Shown here: in pieces, positions 1 to 8,036 of the stretch
Layout: every line of letters begins with the position of its first letter
Numbering within the stretch: the stretch's first letter is position 1
From: Blastocatellia bacterium AA13
GTDB taxonomy: Bacteria > Acidobacteriota > Blastocatellia > UBA7656
Direction: 5' to 3'
NCBI GenBank assembly: GCA_003222245.1
Contig: QHVH01000007.1
Span: 248,001-312,000, forward strand
Length of the DNA: 64,000 bases
Program-made: the position numbers and the translations under genes
The notes under the pieces: model-generated
Told to the model about the DNA's origin: nothing
What the model saw: only the letters and a program-made list of their open reading frames with translations
Databases searched by the model: none

Positions 1-197
1 TCGCGTATCAAGAAAGCCTCGCCCGCCGCCGCGAAGCGCGACAGCACCCGCTTGTCGCGCCATTGCAGAGGGCGAAGCCGGTACTCGGCTCCTTGCAGCT
101 CGATACGAACGCAATCGGCCCGACAATCCACCTCAAAGGACCAACTGCGCTCGCCGGCTGTGATCCGCAGATTCTGTGCATCGACCTGAGGCCGCAT
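1..197 (-). CDS. Partial small protein of a contractile tail-like locus, function unknown
   Basis: An open frame starts at ATG 197 (minus strand) and runs off the left edge, giving about 65 residues that begin MRPQVDAQNLRITAG. It starts five bases after the tail-tube stop, so it is probably co-transcribed with the tube and sheath genes. The visible part is hydrophilic and includes the segment LRPLQWRDKRVLSRF, which looks like a conserved basic patch, but I do not recognise a named family. By position it could be a tail assembly or chaperone-type protein. There is only a weak purine-rich ribosome-binding site. The rest lies outside the window, so length and C-terminus are unknown. Confidence 0.6.
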   Translation of the reverse strand, partial: MRPQVDAQNLRITAGERSWSFEVDCRADCVRIELQGAEYRLRPLQWRDKRVLSRFAAAGEAFLIR

Positions 198-202
198 TGA
201 AA

Positions 203-583
203 TTATTCTTCTCTAACCCGGGTGGCGGTGAACGAGTAAATGGTCTCGCCGTAGCCCTGCGACGCCATACCGAACGATTTGTCTTCTATATAGCAGGAGT
301 CAAAAGTCACCTTGCGCGTGGTGTCGCGGTGCTTCAGCGTGGCGCTGATCGAGAACTCGGTGTCCTTCTGCAGGAGATCGTCGAGGGTCTTGTTCCCGGA
401 AGCCACGCGGAGCTTGCCGTTGACGGACTTGAGGCCAAAGTAGACGGCGATTCTCTCGTCGCTGCCGATCGCGCCGACGCTCTGGCGGTTTTTGACCATG
501 ACGTATTCAATGGACTGCAAACCTTCGATCGTCTCCTGGTTGACCTTTACTTCGGAAGCAAACGCACTATAAATCTCTGGCAT
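203..583 (-). CDS. Phage-tail-tube-like protein of a contractile injection system
   Basis: A 126-residue soluble protein, the expected size class for tail-tube subunits (gp19/XkdM-like, typically about 130-160 residues). It is encoded directly downstream of a tail sheath gene, the usual sheath-then-tube order. The sequence is beta-rich, with FGLKSVNGKLRV and an ending typical of tube subunits (GYGETIYSFTATRV). The start is supported by an AGGAGGAATTC leader right before ATG 583. In contractile systems such subunits stack as hexameric rings to form the inner tube. Assignment rests on gene order, size and general appearance, not on a motif I can name with certainty. The locus could be a phage tail, an R-type tailocin or an extracellular contractile injection system. 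Confidence 0.6.
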   Translation of the reverse strand: MPEIYSAFASEVKVNQETIEGLQSIEYVMVKNRQSVGAIGSDERIAVYFGLKSVNGKLRVASGNKTLDDLLQKDTEFSISATLKHRDTTRKVTFDSCYIEDKSFGMASQGYGETIYSFTATRVREE

Positions 584-623
584 GAATTCCTCCTGAGTCT
601 TCGAGCACTCTCAGAGACGGCGA

Positions 624-2909
624 TCAGTTCTTCACCAGGATCGTCGCGTAGATGTAGTCAATCGCGCGAACCGGCCGCACCGCGATGTCCACTCGCACAA
701 TGCCGTTGGCGAAGTCGTCTTGAGTCGAATAAACGTCAACCCGGTGAGACGGGTCCTTGCCGTCGGTGCTGGGAACGATGGCTCCGTCGCGCTCCATCTG
801 CAGGAACATCGCGATGATCTGCTGTCTTAACGCATTGCGCGCGCCTTCATTGTTGAGCAGTCCAATATAGACGCTGGCGATTGCCTGCACTTCTCGCACG
901 GACTTATTCGCGGTTCGCTGGACGTTGATCTGCCTGCCGCTGGTCAGCAAGCCTTTCACCACTATCGTGCCGCGCTTTCGCTTCTCGTTGATGGCGACGA
1001 TGTTGTCGTTGATCAACTGGGTCAACTGAGAATCCGTGTAGTGTCCGGCCGGGCCGTCCAGGCTGGCAATCGTCTTGAACGTAGGCGATTGAAAGTAGTC
1101 CTGGCGGGCGAGCAGGCCTGCTAAAGGGCCTTCGGTTCCCGCCGGAGTCGAAAGCACGAAGTAGTCGCTGCGAACGTCGTTGGCGTGATCGATTATCGCC
1201 GGAACGCCGGTCTTCATCTCGGCGGCGGTAACCGAGGCAAGACCGATTCGGTTCCGCGCGACTCCGGCCATCTTCTCGCAATGCGCGACCACCGATTTGT
1301 GCACGGCCCGTATTCCGGCATTGTCGAGTTGATTGGCGACCGAAGCGATCACCAGATCCACTTCCTCGGCGGATTCAAGTCGATCAAGCGCGCTCTGATA
1401 GTCGTCAACCAGCGGAGACGCGCCGCCGGTCAACGTCGAGGGCCTCACCATATTCACTGGGAAGTTATTTGTGTGGGTACGAACAAACAGATCGTGCGCT
1501 CGAATCAGGGTCGACGATTGAAGCAGGTGCGGCAGGTAATTTACGTCCTCCGGATCGAGGCTGGCATCCGGATAATTTTCTCGCTCCTGATCGTCGAGGA
1601 AGACCTTGACCGCTACGACGCCGGTAGCGCCATCCTGCGTCGACACGCCTCGAGTCAGGCTTACGGCGATGTTTCCATCTACGCCTGGGGCCGGAACGAT
1701 CTCGAGCAGCGGTTGATCGCCCGAGTCGCCGTTCAGGAACAGAGCCAACCCTCGTCCGCGGCCGCCTTGCAGTCTCGTCTCACCGGCATCCGGCAACTGC
1801 GTCGCGCCGCCCACGGCGCTGAAGCTGACTACGGGGTCGGTGATCGCCGCGATCGCATCCATATTCGCGAGGTTTGCATACTCGCGATTGTCCGCGCCTT
1901 CGGTGATCAACTCGATTGTGACGCGGCGCGCCAGGGCTGTTGAGGCTATGGCGACGGGCGGCGCCGCTCCGCGCGATATAGCCGTTACGTCCGCATCCGA
2001 TTTCAATCCGGCTACTACATCGGCCACGGTCGTGAACGGCCCAAGAGTCCTCGGCAATCCGACCGCGGGAGTGACAATCACATTGAACGTAGTCGGGCCG
2101 GCAGCCGCGACGCTCACCCGGATTGCGCTTCCATCGGCGCCCGCCTGATTGGCTTGAATCTCGAGACTCGGCGCGCTCGCGGCGCCGAGGAGCTGTAAAG
2201 CCGCCTGCCCGTCTCTCACTCGGATCGCCGTCTGGTTGCCGGCCGCGCCCGCTCGTTTTGCCTGAACCAGGACCACGTCCGCGGCGCCCGCTTTCAATTT
2301 TGCACTCGCGGACTGCGCGTCGGATTTGATCAGAGGCGTCTTGGCAATCGTGAGCGGAAGCCCGGTTTGGAAGAGCGTGTCGACGGCGACCAGCACGCGC
2401 GACCCATTGTTTATACGATCGAAGAAGTAGTCCGGGCTTTCGTCATCAAGGACAAGATTCTTGAAAGTCTCGATCGACTGGCCGTTGAGGAATACTTCGA
2501 GATTGACGTACTTGATGCCCGCGCCGGAAAGCGTCTTTACCTGCGAGACCTGAATCGCGAGGCCGTTGCCCCACGCTCCTTCGGCCCGAGCTATCAATGT
2601 TATTTTCTTATCGCCGTCGCCGTCGATGAGATCGATCGAAGCCCGTTGTCCGCGCCCCGGCTGTGTGCGTGCAATGAAAATTTCCGACACTCCATTGGTA
2701 AACGCCGATCGCACCTCCGGCATGGAGTACCGAGTCGCGGAGCCAAAGACGTCGACCAGCTCACCCATATTACCGACCGGTGTAGGCGTGATGGGACCGC
2801 GTTCCGCTACGCCAATCACACCAAGAATGCCGGTCGCGCCCGGCAACACCGCTGATGGCTCGAATAGAGTTCTGACCTGTACCCCGGGAATAATTAATGT
2901 GGATGGCAT
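624..2909 (-). CDS. Contractile tail sheath protein with large internal insertion
   Basis: 761 residues. The N-terminus (PGVQVRTLFEP ... GVIGVAERGP, then a GELVDVFG-like stretch around residues 45-55) and the C-terminus (GRQINVQRTANKSVREVQAI ... VDIAVRPVRAIDYIYATI) are typical of T4-gp18-type sheath proteins, which polymerise around the tube and contract to drive it. Usual family length is about 350-500 residues. The excess lies between roughly residues 100 and 420, where a motif of the form G-x-x-G-N/S-x-x-I-x-V recurs (around residues 110, 220, 258 and 412), suggesting repeated inserted beta domains on the outer surface. AAGGAG six bases before ATG 2909 supports the start. The tube gene follows after 40 bases. 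Confidence 0.85.
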   Translation of the reverse strand: MPSTLIIPGVQVRTLFEPSAVLPGATGILGVIGVAERGPITPTPVGNMGELVDVFGSATRYSMPEVRSAFTNGVSEIFIARTQPGRGQRASIDLIDGDGDKKITLIARAEGAWGNGLAIQVSQVKTLSGAGIKYVNLEVFLNGQSIETFKNLVLDDESPDYFFDRINNGSRVLVAVDTLFQTGLPLTIAKTPLIKSDAQSASAKLKAGAADVVLVQAKRAGAAGNQTAIRVRDGQAALQLLGAASAPSLEIQANQAGADGSAIRVSVAAAGPTTFNVIVTPAVGLPRTLGPFTTVADVVAGLKSDADVTAISRGAAPPVAIASTALARRVTIELITEGADNREYANLANMDAIAAITDPVVSFSAVGGATQLPDAGETRLQGGRGRGLALFLNGDSGDQPLLEIVPAPGVDGNIAVSLTRGVSTQDGATGVVAVKVFLDDQERENYPDASLDPEDVNYLPHLLQSSTLIRAHDLFVRTHTNNFPVNMVRPSTLTGGASPLVDDYQSALDRLESAEEVDLVIASVANQLDNAGIRAVHKSVVAHCEKMAGVARNRIGLASVTAAEMKTGVPAIIDHANDVRSDYFVLSTPAGTEGPLAGLLARQDYFQSPTFKTIASLDGPAGHYTDSQLTQLINDNIVAINEKRKRGTIVVKGLLTSGRQINVQRTANKSVREVQAIASVYIGLLNNEGARNALRQQIIAMFLQMERDGAIVPSTDGKDPSHRVDVYSTQDDFANGIVRVDIAVRPVRAIDYIYATILVKN

Positions 2910-3080
2910 TTTAAGCTCCTTAACAAATAGCCGAGTCGAGTTTTAGGTTAGGCCGGCCCGCACACACTTTGGACGTCTTAAACGAGCCGTATTTTGAGTT
3001 GATCGCGCGGAGCAGACAATAGAATACCTTTCGACTTTTGTCTGTGCGCCAACTCACATATAATGCAAAACCTTTCCCCC

Positions 3081-3087
3081 AAGGAGG
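3081..3087 (+). promoter_or_regulatory. Strong ribosome-binding site fixing a TTG start
   Basis: AAGGAGG at 3081-3087 sits ten bases before TTG 3098. The same frame stays open upstream to another TTG at 3038, but that codon has no comparable site, so 3098 is the better start of the Crp/Fnr gene. Confidence 0.7.
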
Positions 3088-3097
3088 TCTTTTTATT

Positions 3098-3841
3098 TTG
3101 TCAGTATACGCAAGAGTTGCGATTCAGAACCATCTGCTGGCGGCGCTACCGGATCGCGATTTCGCACGGCTGCGCGGAAGTCTCAAGCAAGTGAGTCTCG
3201 GGCTTGGTGAAGTCATTTATGAATCCGGTGAACAGATCGAGCATATCTATTTTCCGATCGACTCGGTCATCTCATTGCTCTACACGACGGAGGAGGGAGC
3301 GACCGCGGAAATGGGCCTCGCTGGAAACGACGGCTTCGTCGGACTGGCGCTTCTCTTGGGCGGTAATACAACTCCGAATCGGGCGGTAGCCCAGATTGCC
3401 GGAGAATGTTGGCGGATCAGAGCCGGCATTGTGCGTGACGAGTTCACTCGTGGAGGCGCGCTGCAGGCGCTCGTTATGCATTACATTCACGCGTTCATCA
3501 CTCAAGTCTCTCAGACGGCTGTCTGCAATCGCCTGCACTCGGTGGAGAAGAGGCTTTGCCGCTGGCTCTTGTTATGCCACGACCGCACGTTCTCAAATGA
3601 TCTGTGGATGACTCAGGAGTTCATCGCGAATATGCTCGGCGGACGACGTGAAAGCGTGACGGTGGCCGCCGGGCGATTGCAGGACCTCGGGTGGATTCGA
3701 TATGCACGGGGCCGAATTACGATACTCGATCGCAACGGGCTCGAAGGAGCGGTCTGCGAATGCTACCGAACGGTCAAGAACGAAGCCGACCGGTTAGTCA
3801 GTCTGCGGGAGCGATCTATCAAAGCCGCTCTCAAGAATTAG
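3098..3841 (+). CDS. Crp/Fnr-family transcriptional regulator
   Basis: 247 residues from the TTG at 3098. Residues about 15-130 form a cyclic-nucleotide-binding-type beta barrel (GEVIYESGEQIEHIYFPIDS, then GNDGFVGLALLLGG), and the C-terminal third is a winged helix ending in the recognition segment TQEFIANMLGGRRESVTVAAGRL, the Crp-type HTH. The barrel lacks the usual phosphate-binding Arg-Ser pair of cAMP receptors, so the ligand is unknown. It is a stand-alone cytoplasmic regulator; its neighbours on both sides are on the opposite strand and give no clear target. This short form without an Fe-S cluster is common in soil bacteria. Confidence 0.85.
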   Translation: MSVYARVAIQNHLLAALPDRDFARLRGSLKQVSLGLGEVIYESGEQIEHIYFPIDSVISLLYTTEEGATAEMGLAGNDGFVGLALLLGGNTTPNRAVAQIAGECWRIRAGIVRDEFTRGGALQALVMHYIHAFITQVSQTAVCNRLHSVEKRLCRWLLLCHDRTFSNDLWMTQEFIANMLGGRRESVTVAAGRLQDLGWIRYARGRITILDRNGLEGAVCECYRTVKNEADRLVSLRERSIKAALKN

Positions 3842-3883
3842 TCATCGGTCGTTGGTCACGGGTCATTTATCGCGCCGCTGACA

Positions 3884-3925
3884 ACCTGGCGCCTGATACC
3901 TGGCGCCTGACACCCGGCACCTAAC
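3884..3925. repeat. Three tandem copies of a 14-bp unit
   Basis: Units 3884-3897, 3898-3911 and 3912-3925 follow ACCTGGCGCCTGAY; the first two differ at one base and the third is degenerate. Just upstream (3845-3870) there are short degenerate GGTC-type repeats. The third unit overlaps the stop codon of the receiver-domain gene. It looks like intergenic repeat DNA with no evident function. Confidence 0.6.
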
Positions 3926-4304
3926 ATCCTGCACTGAGCAATCTGCGCAAAAGCGCTCTCAACTGATTGAAGTTATCGGGCCGCGTGGCGAAGACGTTCT
4001 TCGCGATCTCGATTTCGTCTCCTTCATCTACAGTGTCGATGCAAAAAACCACGACCGGAATCTCAGACGTCAGATTCGCGCCCGTTCGAATCCGTATCGC
4101 GGCCGCGATTACTTCGGCCGCGGAACCCGCCAGACTCACAAGAATCAGGGAAGGCGCTTCTCTACTAGCGGCGAAGATCGCATCGCGTTCGTTGCGAACC
4201 GGCTCGACACGATATCCGTCGATTTCCAGCAGCCCTTCAAGACAGTCGCGAGTCTCCTCAACATCCTCGACTACGAGCACCAGGGGCCTGGCTTCTTTTG
4301 TCAT
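3921..4304 (-). CDS. Stand-alone receiver-like domain lacking the phospho-acceptor Asp
   Basis: 127 residues that match a CheY-like receiver from end to end: the first strand and acidic pair LVLVVEDVEETRDCL (E13, D14), then a Leu/Ile-rich strand where the phosphorylated Asp belongs, and a final RP turn before the last helix. The acceptor position reads LILVSLAG, so Ser57 replaces Asp, and the conserved Lys-Pro near the C-terminus is Arg-Pro (ATRPDNF). It is therefore probably a pseudo-receiver that signals by binding without phosphorylation, or a decaying gene. No output domain or histidine kinase is adjacent. Confidence 0.75.
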   Translation of the reverse strand: MTKEARPLVLVVEDVEETRDCLEGLLEIDGYRVEPVRNERDAIFAASREAPSLILVSLAGSAAEVIAAAIRIRTGANLTSEIPVVVFCIDTVDEGDEIEIAKNVFATRPDNFNQLRALLRRLLSAGC

Positions 4305-4480
4305 TGATCAAGCCTTCGGCTATCGAAGTTTTCGTAGGATCTCAGCGATAGACCGCTACGTCGGCAATCATAAAGGAAGGTGGAAGGCCCGTCTGTACGC
4401 TAAATCACATCAGTTTGCGACTCGACCGCGCGCGAGACCTGATTACAAATCAGCGGGGCGCGTAGCATTCCTTGAGATCG

Positions 4481-4613
4481 GAAACGAAGATGCCGAGGGC
4501 TGAAACGAGAATGCCCAACGTGAAAACAAGAACGTCGAGGTTTAAGGCGAGAACCGCGAGCCTCAAAACTAGCGCGATGAGGCTCAGAACGAGCACATTC
4601 AAATTGAAGACAC
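4481..4613. repeat. Degenerate tandem repeat, period about 21 bp
   Basis: Six to seven diverged units of about 20-22 bp (starting near 4481, 4502, 4522, 4544, 4564, 4585 and 4606) share the consensus GAAACGAGAATGCCGAGGCT. Both strands are open across the array (basic and Arg/Ser-rich peptides), but codon usage and composition do not resemble the real genes, so I treat it as non-coding repeat DNA. It fills part of the 530-bp gap between the receiver gene and the metzincin. Confidence 0.55.
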
Positions 4614-4710
4614 ATTCTCACAGAGTCAGCGAGTACCGATCCTTCGGCTACGCACGATTCCAACCGCGATCAGTCGACTCCGCTTGTTGCTACATCTACG
4701 TTTATCATTT

Positions 4711-4783
4711 TCAAGAAAGCCGATGCTTCTCAAGAATGCCTCTGCTCTCAAGAAAGCCGATGCTTCGAATAAGCCGATGCTTC
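4711..4783. repeat. Short tandem repeats of about 19 bp
   Basis: Four imperfect copies of TCAAGAAAGCCGATGCT (starting 4711, 4730, 4748 and, shortened, about 4767) lie next to the hairpin downstream of the metzincin gene. They are unlike the 21-bp array in the same gap, so two separate repeat families occupy this intergenic region. Confidence 0.6.
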
Positions 4784-4786
4784 AGG

Positions 4787-4810
4787 AGGGCGGCCAGGGA
4801 CGGCCGCCCT
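4787..4810. terminator. Perfect 9-bp hairpin downstream of the metzincin
   Basis: AGGGCGGCC (4787-4795) pairs with GGCCGCCCT (4802-4810) around a six-base loop, 29 bases past the minus-strand stop at 4839. No T-tract follows on either strand, so it is a weak or factor-assisted terminator candidate, or simply an intergenic palindrome. Confidence 0.4.
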
Positions 4811-4838
4811 ACATTGATCCTGAAAGAACGCGAGTTCT

Positions 4839-7800
4839 TCAAAACTGAACCTTGAAATTGGGTACGGCTACGTCGCCGCTCTGCCCCCATTGAGTGAAGA
4901 TGTACGTGCCGTAGTTCCCAGATGAAAGTGGAATGATCCAGACTCCGGCCGACGACCTCCAGATTCCCGGATCGGCCTTCCCGTCTCCATCAAAGTCGCC
5001 GACGATCGGAGTATCGCCCAGAGCAGGAAATCCCGCCGGGACGAATATGGCTTGAGCGAATGAGTATGAAGCGCTCGATTTCAGAATCGAATAAGCCGCG
5101 CTCTGGCCGCTCGCCGGAGGGACGATGTATGCGATATCCGCTTTACCGTCGCCATCGAAATCGGCAACGATCGGCTGAAGCCCCGCGCCTCCCCAACTGA
5201 AGAATTGCGCGCTCGCGAAGCTGTATCCCTGAGACGACTTCAGCACTCCCCATACGCCGTCTCGATAGAAGCCGATATCGGCTTTCCAGTCCCCATCGAA
5301 GTCGCCAACGATCGGTATATCTCCCTGCTGTCCCCAATTCGCAAAAATATATGTTGAGTAGTTCGTCGACGATAGTGGAATGATCCAAACGCCCGCTGAT
5401 GCCCTCCATATCGCGGGGTCGGCTTTTCCGTCCCCATCGAAATCGGCCACGATCGGCGTATCGCCCAGAGCAGGAAATCCCGCCGGAACAAATTGGGCCT
5501 GAGCGAAGCTGAACTGCGCACTCGATTTCAGGATCGCATACGCCGCGCTTTGGCCTCCGGAAGGCGGAACGATGTACGCGATGTCAGACTTTCCGTCGCC
5601 GTCGAAATCCGCGACGATCGGCGCCAGGTTCGCCCCGCCCCATCCAAGGAACTGTGCTCCCGAGAAGCTGTATGACTCGACTGACTTCAGAACCCCCCAT
5701 GTTCCCGCTCGATAATACCCGAGGTCGCTAATACCATCTCCATCGAAATCAAACTGGGCTCGATGGCCGCCCGGGTTTGCTGGAGTGACGGTGAAGTTCG
5801 CATTTGAAATGTCGAAGAATACGTTTCCGACTGCCTGAACTTTTATCCGTGCGCTTGACGACGAAATGTTCGGAACGGTCACCACCTCCGAACCGTCGTT
5901 CGGGGTCTTAGCCGCAAGCACGATTGGAAACGTGTTTCCGCCATTCGTCGAGAGCGAGATCTTCACGTTCGCGCAGGAGACCGGAGCCGACGATGTATTC
6001 GCAATGTTCCACGCAACCGTTTGCATCGATCCCCCGTTCCAGGTCGTCGCCGCGTTGGGCTGAGTGACAACGAATGGTCCGGCCCCTGAAGTCACCGTGA
6101 GAACCATCGCGTCCGAGTTGACTCCGCCTCCGGCCGCGCGATTGTCTTTAGCGGTCACGCGAAAGTTCATCGCCCGAGAAGTGACCGGAAGGCTTTCTCC
6201 AAAAGTCGTCGTGTTCCCCAAAATGTCCGAAAGCTTTGGAAAGAATCGAGTAGGACTGGCGGTTCCCTGCACCGACCTGAAGAGCGGCCGCGTTCCATCG
6301 TCCGTCGATGGAGGCGACGCCGAGCCGGTATCCATCTCTTCCCAGGTATAAGTAACCGCGTCTCCATCCGGATCGCTGCCCGCGGCCGTCAACGCGAACG
6401 GCGTTCCCATCGGAATCGTGTAGTCGGGGCCGGCGGATACATTCGGCGGATTGTTACCGGTGGAGGTTATCGTTGCGCACGAGCCGTTCGCGCCGGTTGA
6501 ATACGCCACGATTTCGTCAAAGCTCTTTCCGTGAAAATAGTTGTCACTGTTGTTCTGGATGTTCTCGGGCAGACACACACCGGGATAGGCCATGATAGTC
6601 GACCCGCTCCCCGGTTCGAACGCGGTCGGCGCATTTCTTTGTCCGATGCTGCCGCAGAAGTTCGAGGTGCTGTTGAATGTGTGATTGGCGCTGAACTCAT
6701 GCCCCCACTCATGGGCGACGAGATTGCTGTCGATCGAGAAGTTGCCCGTAACAAGCGCGATGCCGAGCACCGATGCGCCTCGGCCTTTGCTGGCCCCGCA
6801 CACGACGCTCAACTGAGATACACCCGAGCTGGAGCCTGCCGAACTCAATCCAAATGCATGTCCAACATCATAATTCGACGAGCCGATCGCACCGTTCAGA
6901 ACGCCGACGACCTCATTCAACATCGTTCCCACGTTGCTGTTCGTAAGTCCGTCCGGCTCGGCGTCGAAGATCGCGTTCAACTCGCCGGCAACCAGATTGA
7001 AATGAATCGATACCTCTTTCTCATAGATGGCGTTTATGAGATTAACGATAGTTCCAAGCTTTGTAAGCGCGGCGCTCTTGCTTCCGCCGTAAGTTGAGCT
7101 GGTCGTGTACTCCACGGTAGTCGCGATCGCCAGACGATAAGTTCGAAGTTGAGTCCCGATCGATGCTCCCGTTATGGCCTCAGTAATCTCTTTTTGACGC
7201 ACCTGCTCGCGCAAATCCGAGGATGCCTGCATTGCTTCGGTTACCAGACACCGGGGAGGCTCGAAGCCATCCCGCTGAGCGTCTTTGTAGAAAGAGATGT
7301 AGTTATCGGAATCGCCTTCGCTGAACGGATTAATGATGACGGTTCCCTGCGGGCCGAGGATTATGGCGTGCAAGCCGAATGGGGTCCAGTCAAAGCGCGC
7401 TGTCGCCTCTGGAATATCGACTCCCTGGCCCCGATAAGTCTTCACATCGGGAAACTGTGCGGCCAGCGCAGGCTCCATTACCGGCGATTCCTCGATTCGG
7501 AACGCGGCGAACGCGCCGTCGGGCATCGGCAAAGTGATTTCGGTTCGATTCCGTCGAGCCGCTCTCGTAAATTCAAGCGGCGCGGCGCTGAGCTTTGCGA
7601 GCAGAGGATCCCGGAGCAGTCGAATCCGCTGATATGATCTCGGAAGCCCGACACGCTGCTCCTGGATTGAGTCAAAGGAGCCTTCGGCTGCTTTTACCCA
7701 GACCCCATCTTTAGAGGAGGAGCCTGTCGGATCGGATGGTATTAATGGCGCTTGAATCTGATTGAGAGCGCCGCTTGCGCCCGTTCTCATCGCGGCGAAG

Positions 7801-7895
7801 GGAACTACGGCGAAGATCAATAGCAATGCGGCGATTCGAAGTCGGCGCACATACAACGGGCCGCCCGGCACGTTCCTGCGTTCATGCTGGCTCAT
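4839..7895 (-). CDS. Secreted reprolysin-like metzincin protease with FG-GAP repeats
   Basis: 1018 residues. An N-terminal hydrophobic stretch (about residues 20-40) is a signal peptide or anchor. The zinc site is a full metzincin motif, HEWGHEFSANH (H395, E396, H399, H405), followed by a Met-turn (STIMAYPG) about 40 residues later, matching M12B-type extracellular proteases. A PKD/Ig-like region follows (about 480-600), then a further Ig-like domain (about 615-705), and six calcium-loop repeats of the form DFDGDGKxD. The repeats come as two copies of a three-unit block with a 447-bp period, so the block duplicated recently enough to be visible in the DNA. It probably acts outside the cell, degrading protein. 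It stands alone between opposite-facing or unrelated genes. Confidence 0.88.
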   Translation of the reverse strand: MSQHERRNVPGGPLYVRRLRIAALLLIFAVVPFAAMRTGASGALNQIQAPLIPSDPTGSSSKDGVWVKAAEGSFDSIQEQRVGLPRSYQRIRLLRDPLLAKLSAAPLEFTRAARRNRTEITLPMPDGAFAAFRIEESPVMEPALAAQFPDVKTYRGQGVDIPEATARFDWTPFGLHAIILGPQGTVIINPFSEGDSDNYISFYKDAQRDGFEPPRCLVTEAMQASSDLREQVRQKEITEAITGASIGTQLRTYRLAIATTVEYTTSSTYGGSKSAALTKLGTIVNLINAIYEKEVSIHFNLVAGELNAIFDAEPDGLTNSNVGTMLNEVVGVLNGAIGSSNYDVGHAFGLSSAGSSSGVSQLSVVCGASKGRGASVLGIALVTGNFSIDSNLVAHEWGHEFSANHTFNSTSNFCGSIGQRNAPTAFEPGSGSTIMAYPGVCLPENIQNNSDNYFHGKSFDEIVAYSTGANGSCATITSTGNNPPNVSAGPDYTIPMGTPFALTAAGSDPDGDAVTYTWEEMDTGSASPPSTDDGTRPLFRSVQGTASPTRFFPKLSDILGNTTTFGESLPVTSRAMNFRVTAKDNRAAGGGVNSDAMVLTVTSGAGPFVVTQPNAATTWNGGSMQTVAWNIANTSSAPVSCANVKISLSTNGGNTFPIVLAAKTPNDGSEVVTVPNISSSSARIKVQAVGNVFFDISNANFTVTPANPGGHRAQFDFDGDGISDLGYYRAGTWGVLKSVESYSFSGAQFLGWGGANLAPIVADFDGDGKSDIAYIVPPSGGQSAAYAILKSSAQFSFAQAQFVPAGFPALGDTPIVADFDGDGKADPAIWRASAGVWIIPLSSTNYSTYIFANWGQQGDIPIVGDFDGDWKADIGFYRDGVWGVLKSSQGYSFASAQFFSWGGAGLQPIVADFDGDGKADIAYIVPPASGQSAAYSILKSSASYSFAQAIFVPAGFPALGDTPIVGDFDGDGKADPGIWRSSAGVWIIPLSSGNYGTYIFTQWGQSGDVAVPNFKVQF

Positions 7896-8036
7896 GGATA
7901 AATCCTTCTATAGTTACTGCCTATTTTCTCTTTGGGGGGGTAGATTGCTTCGGTTCAGTAATGGTAAGGGGCATTCGGGTCCTAGTCAACAGTTCATCCC
8001 GTTATAAGATTCAGTTGAGAATCCTCCAGGCCGCTG

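Noticed and set aside
1185-1943. Plus-strand open frame opposite the sheath gene
   Set aside because: Fully inside the sheath coding sequence on the other strand, without start signals or domains.
4472-4855. Basic 127-codon plus-strand frame across the repeats
   Set aside because: It is produced by the tandem 21-bp and 19-bp repeats and runs into the 3' end of the metzincin; no ribosome-binding site.
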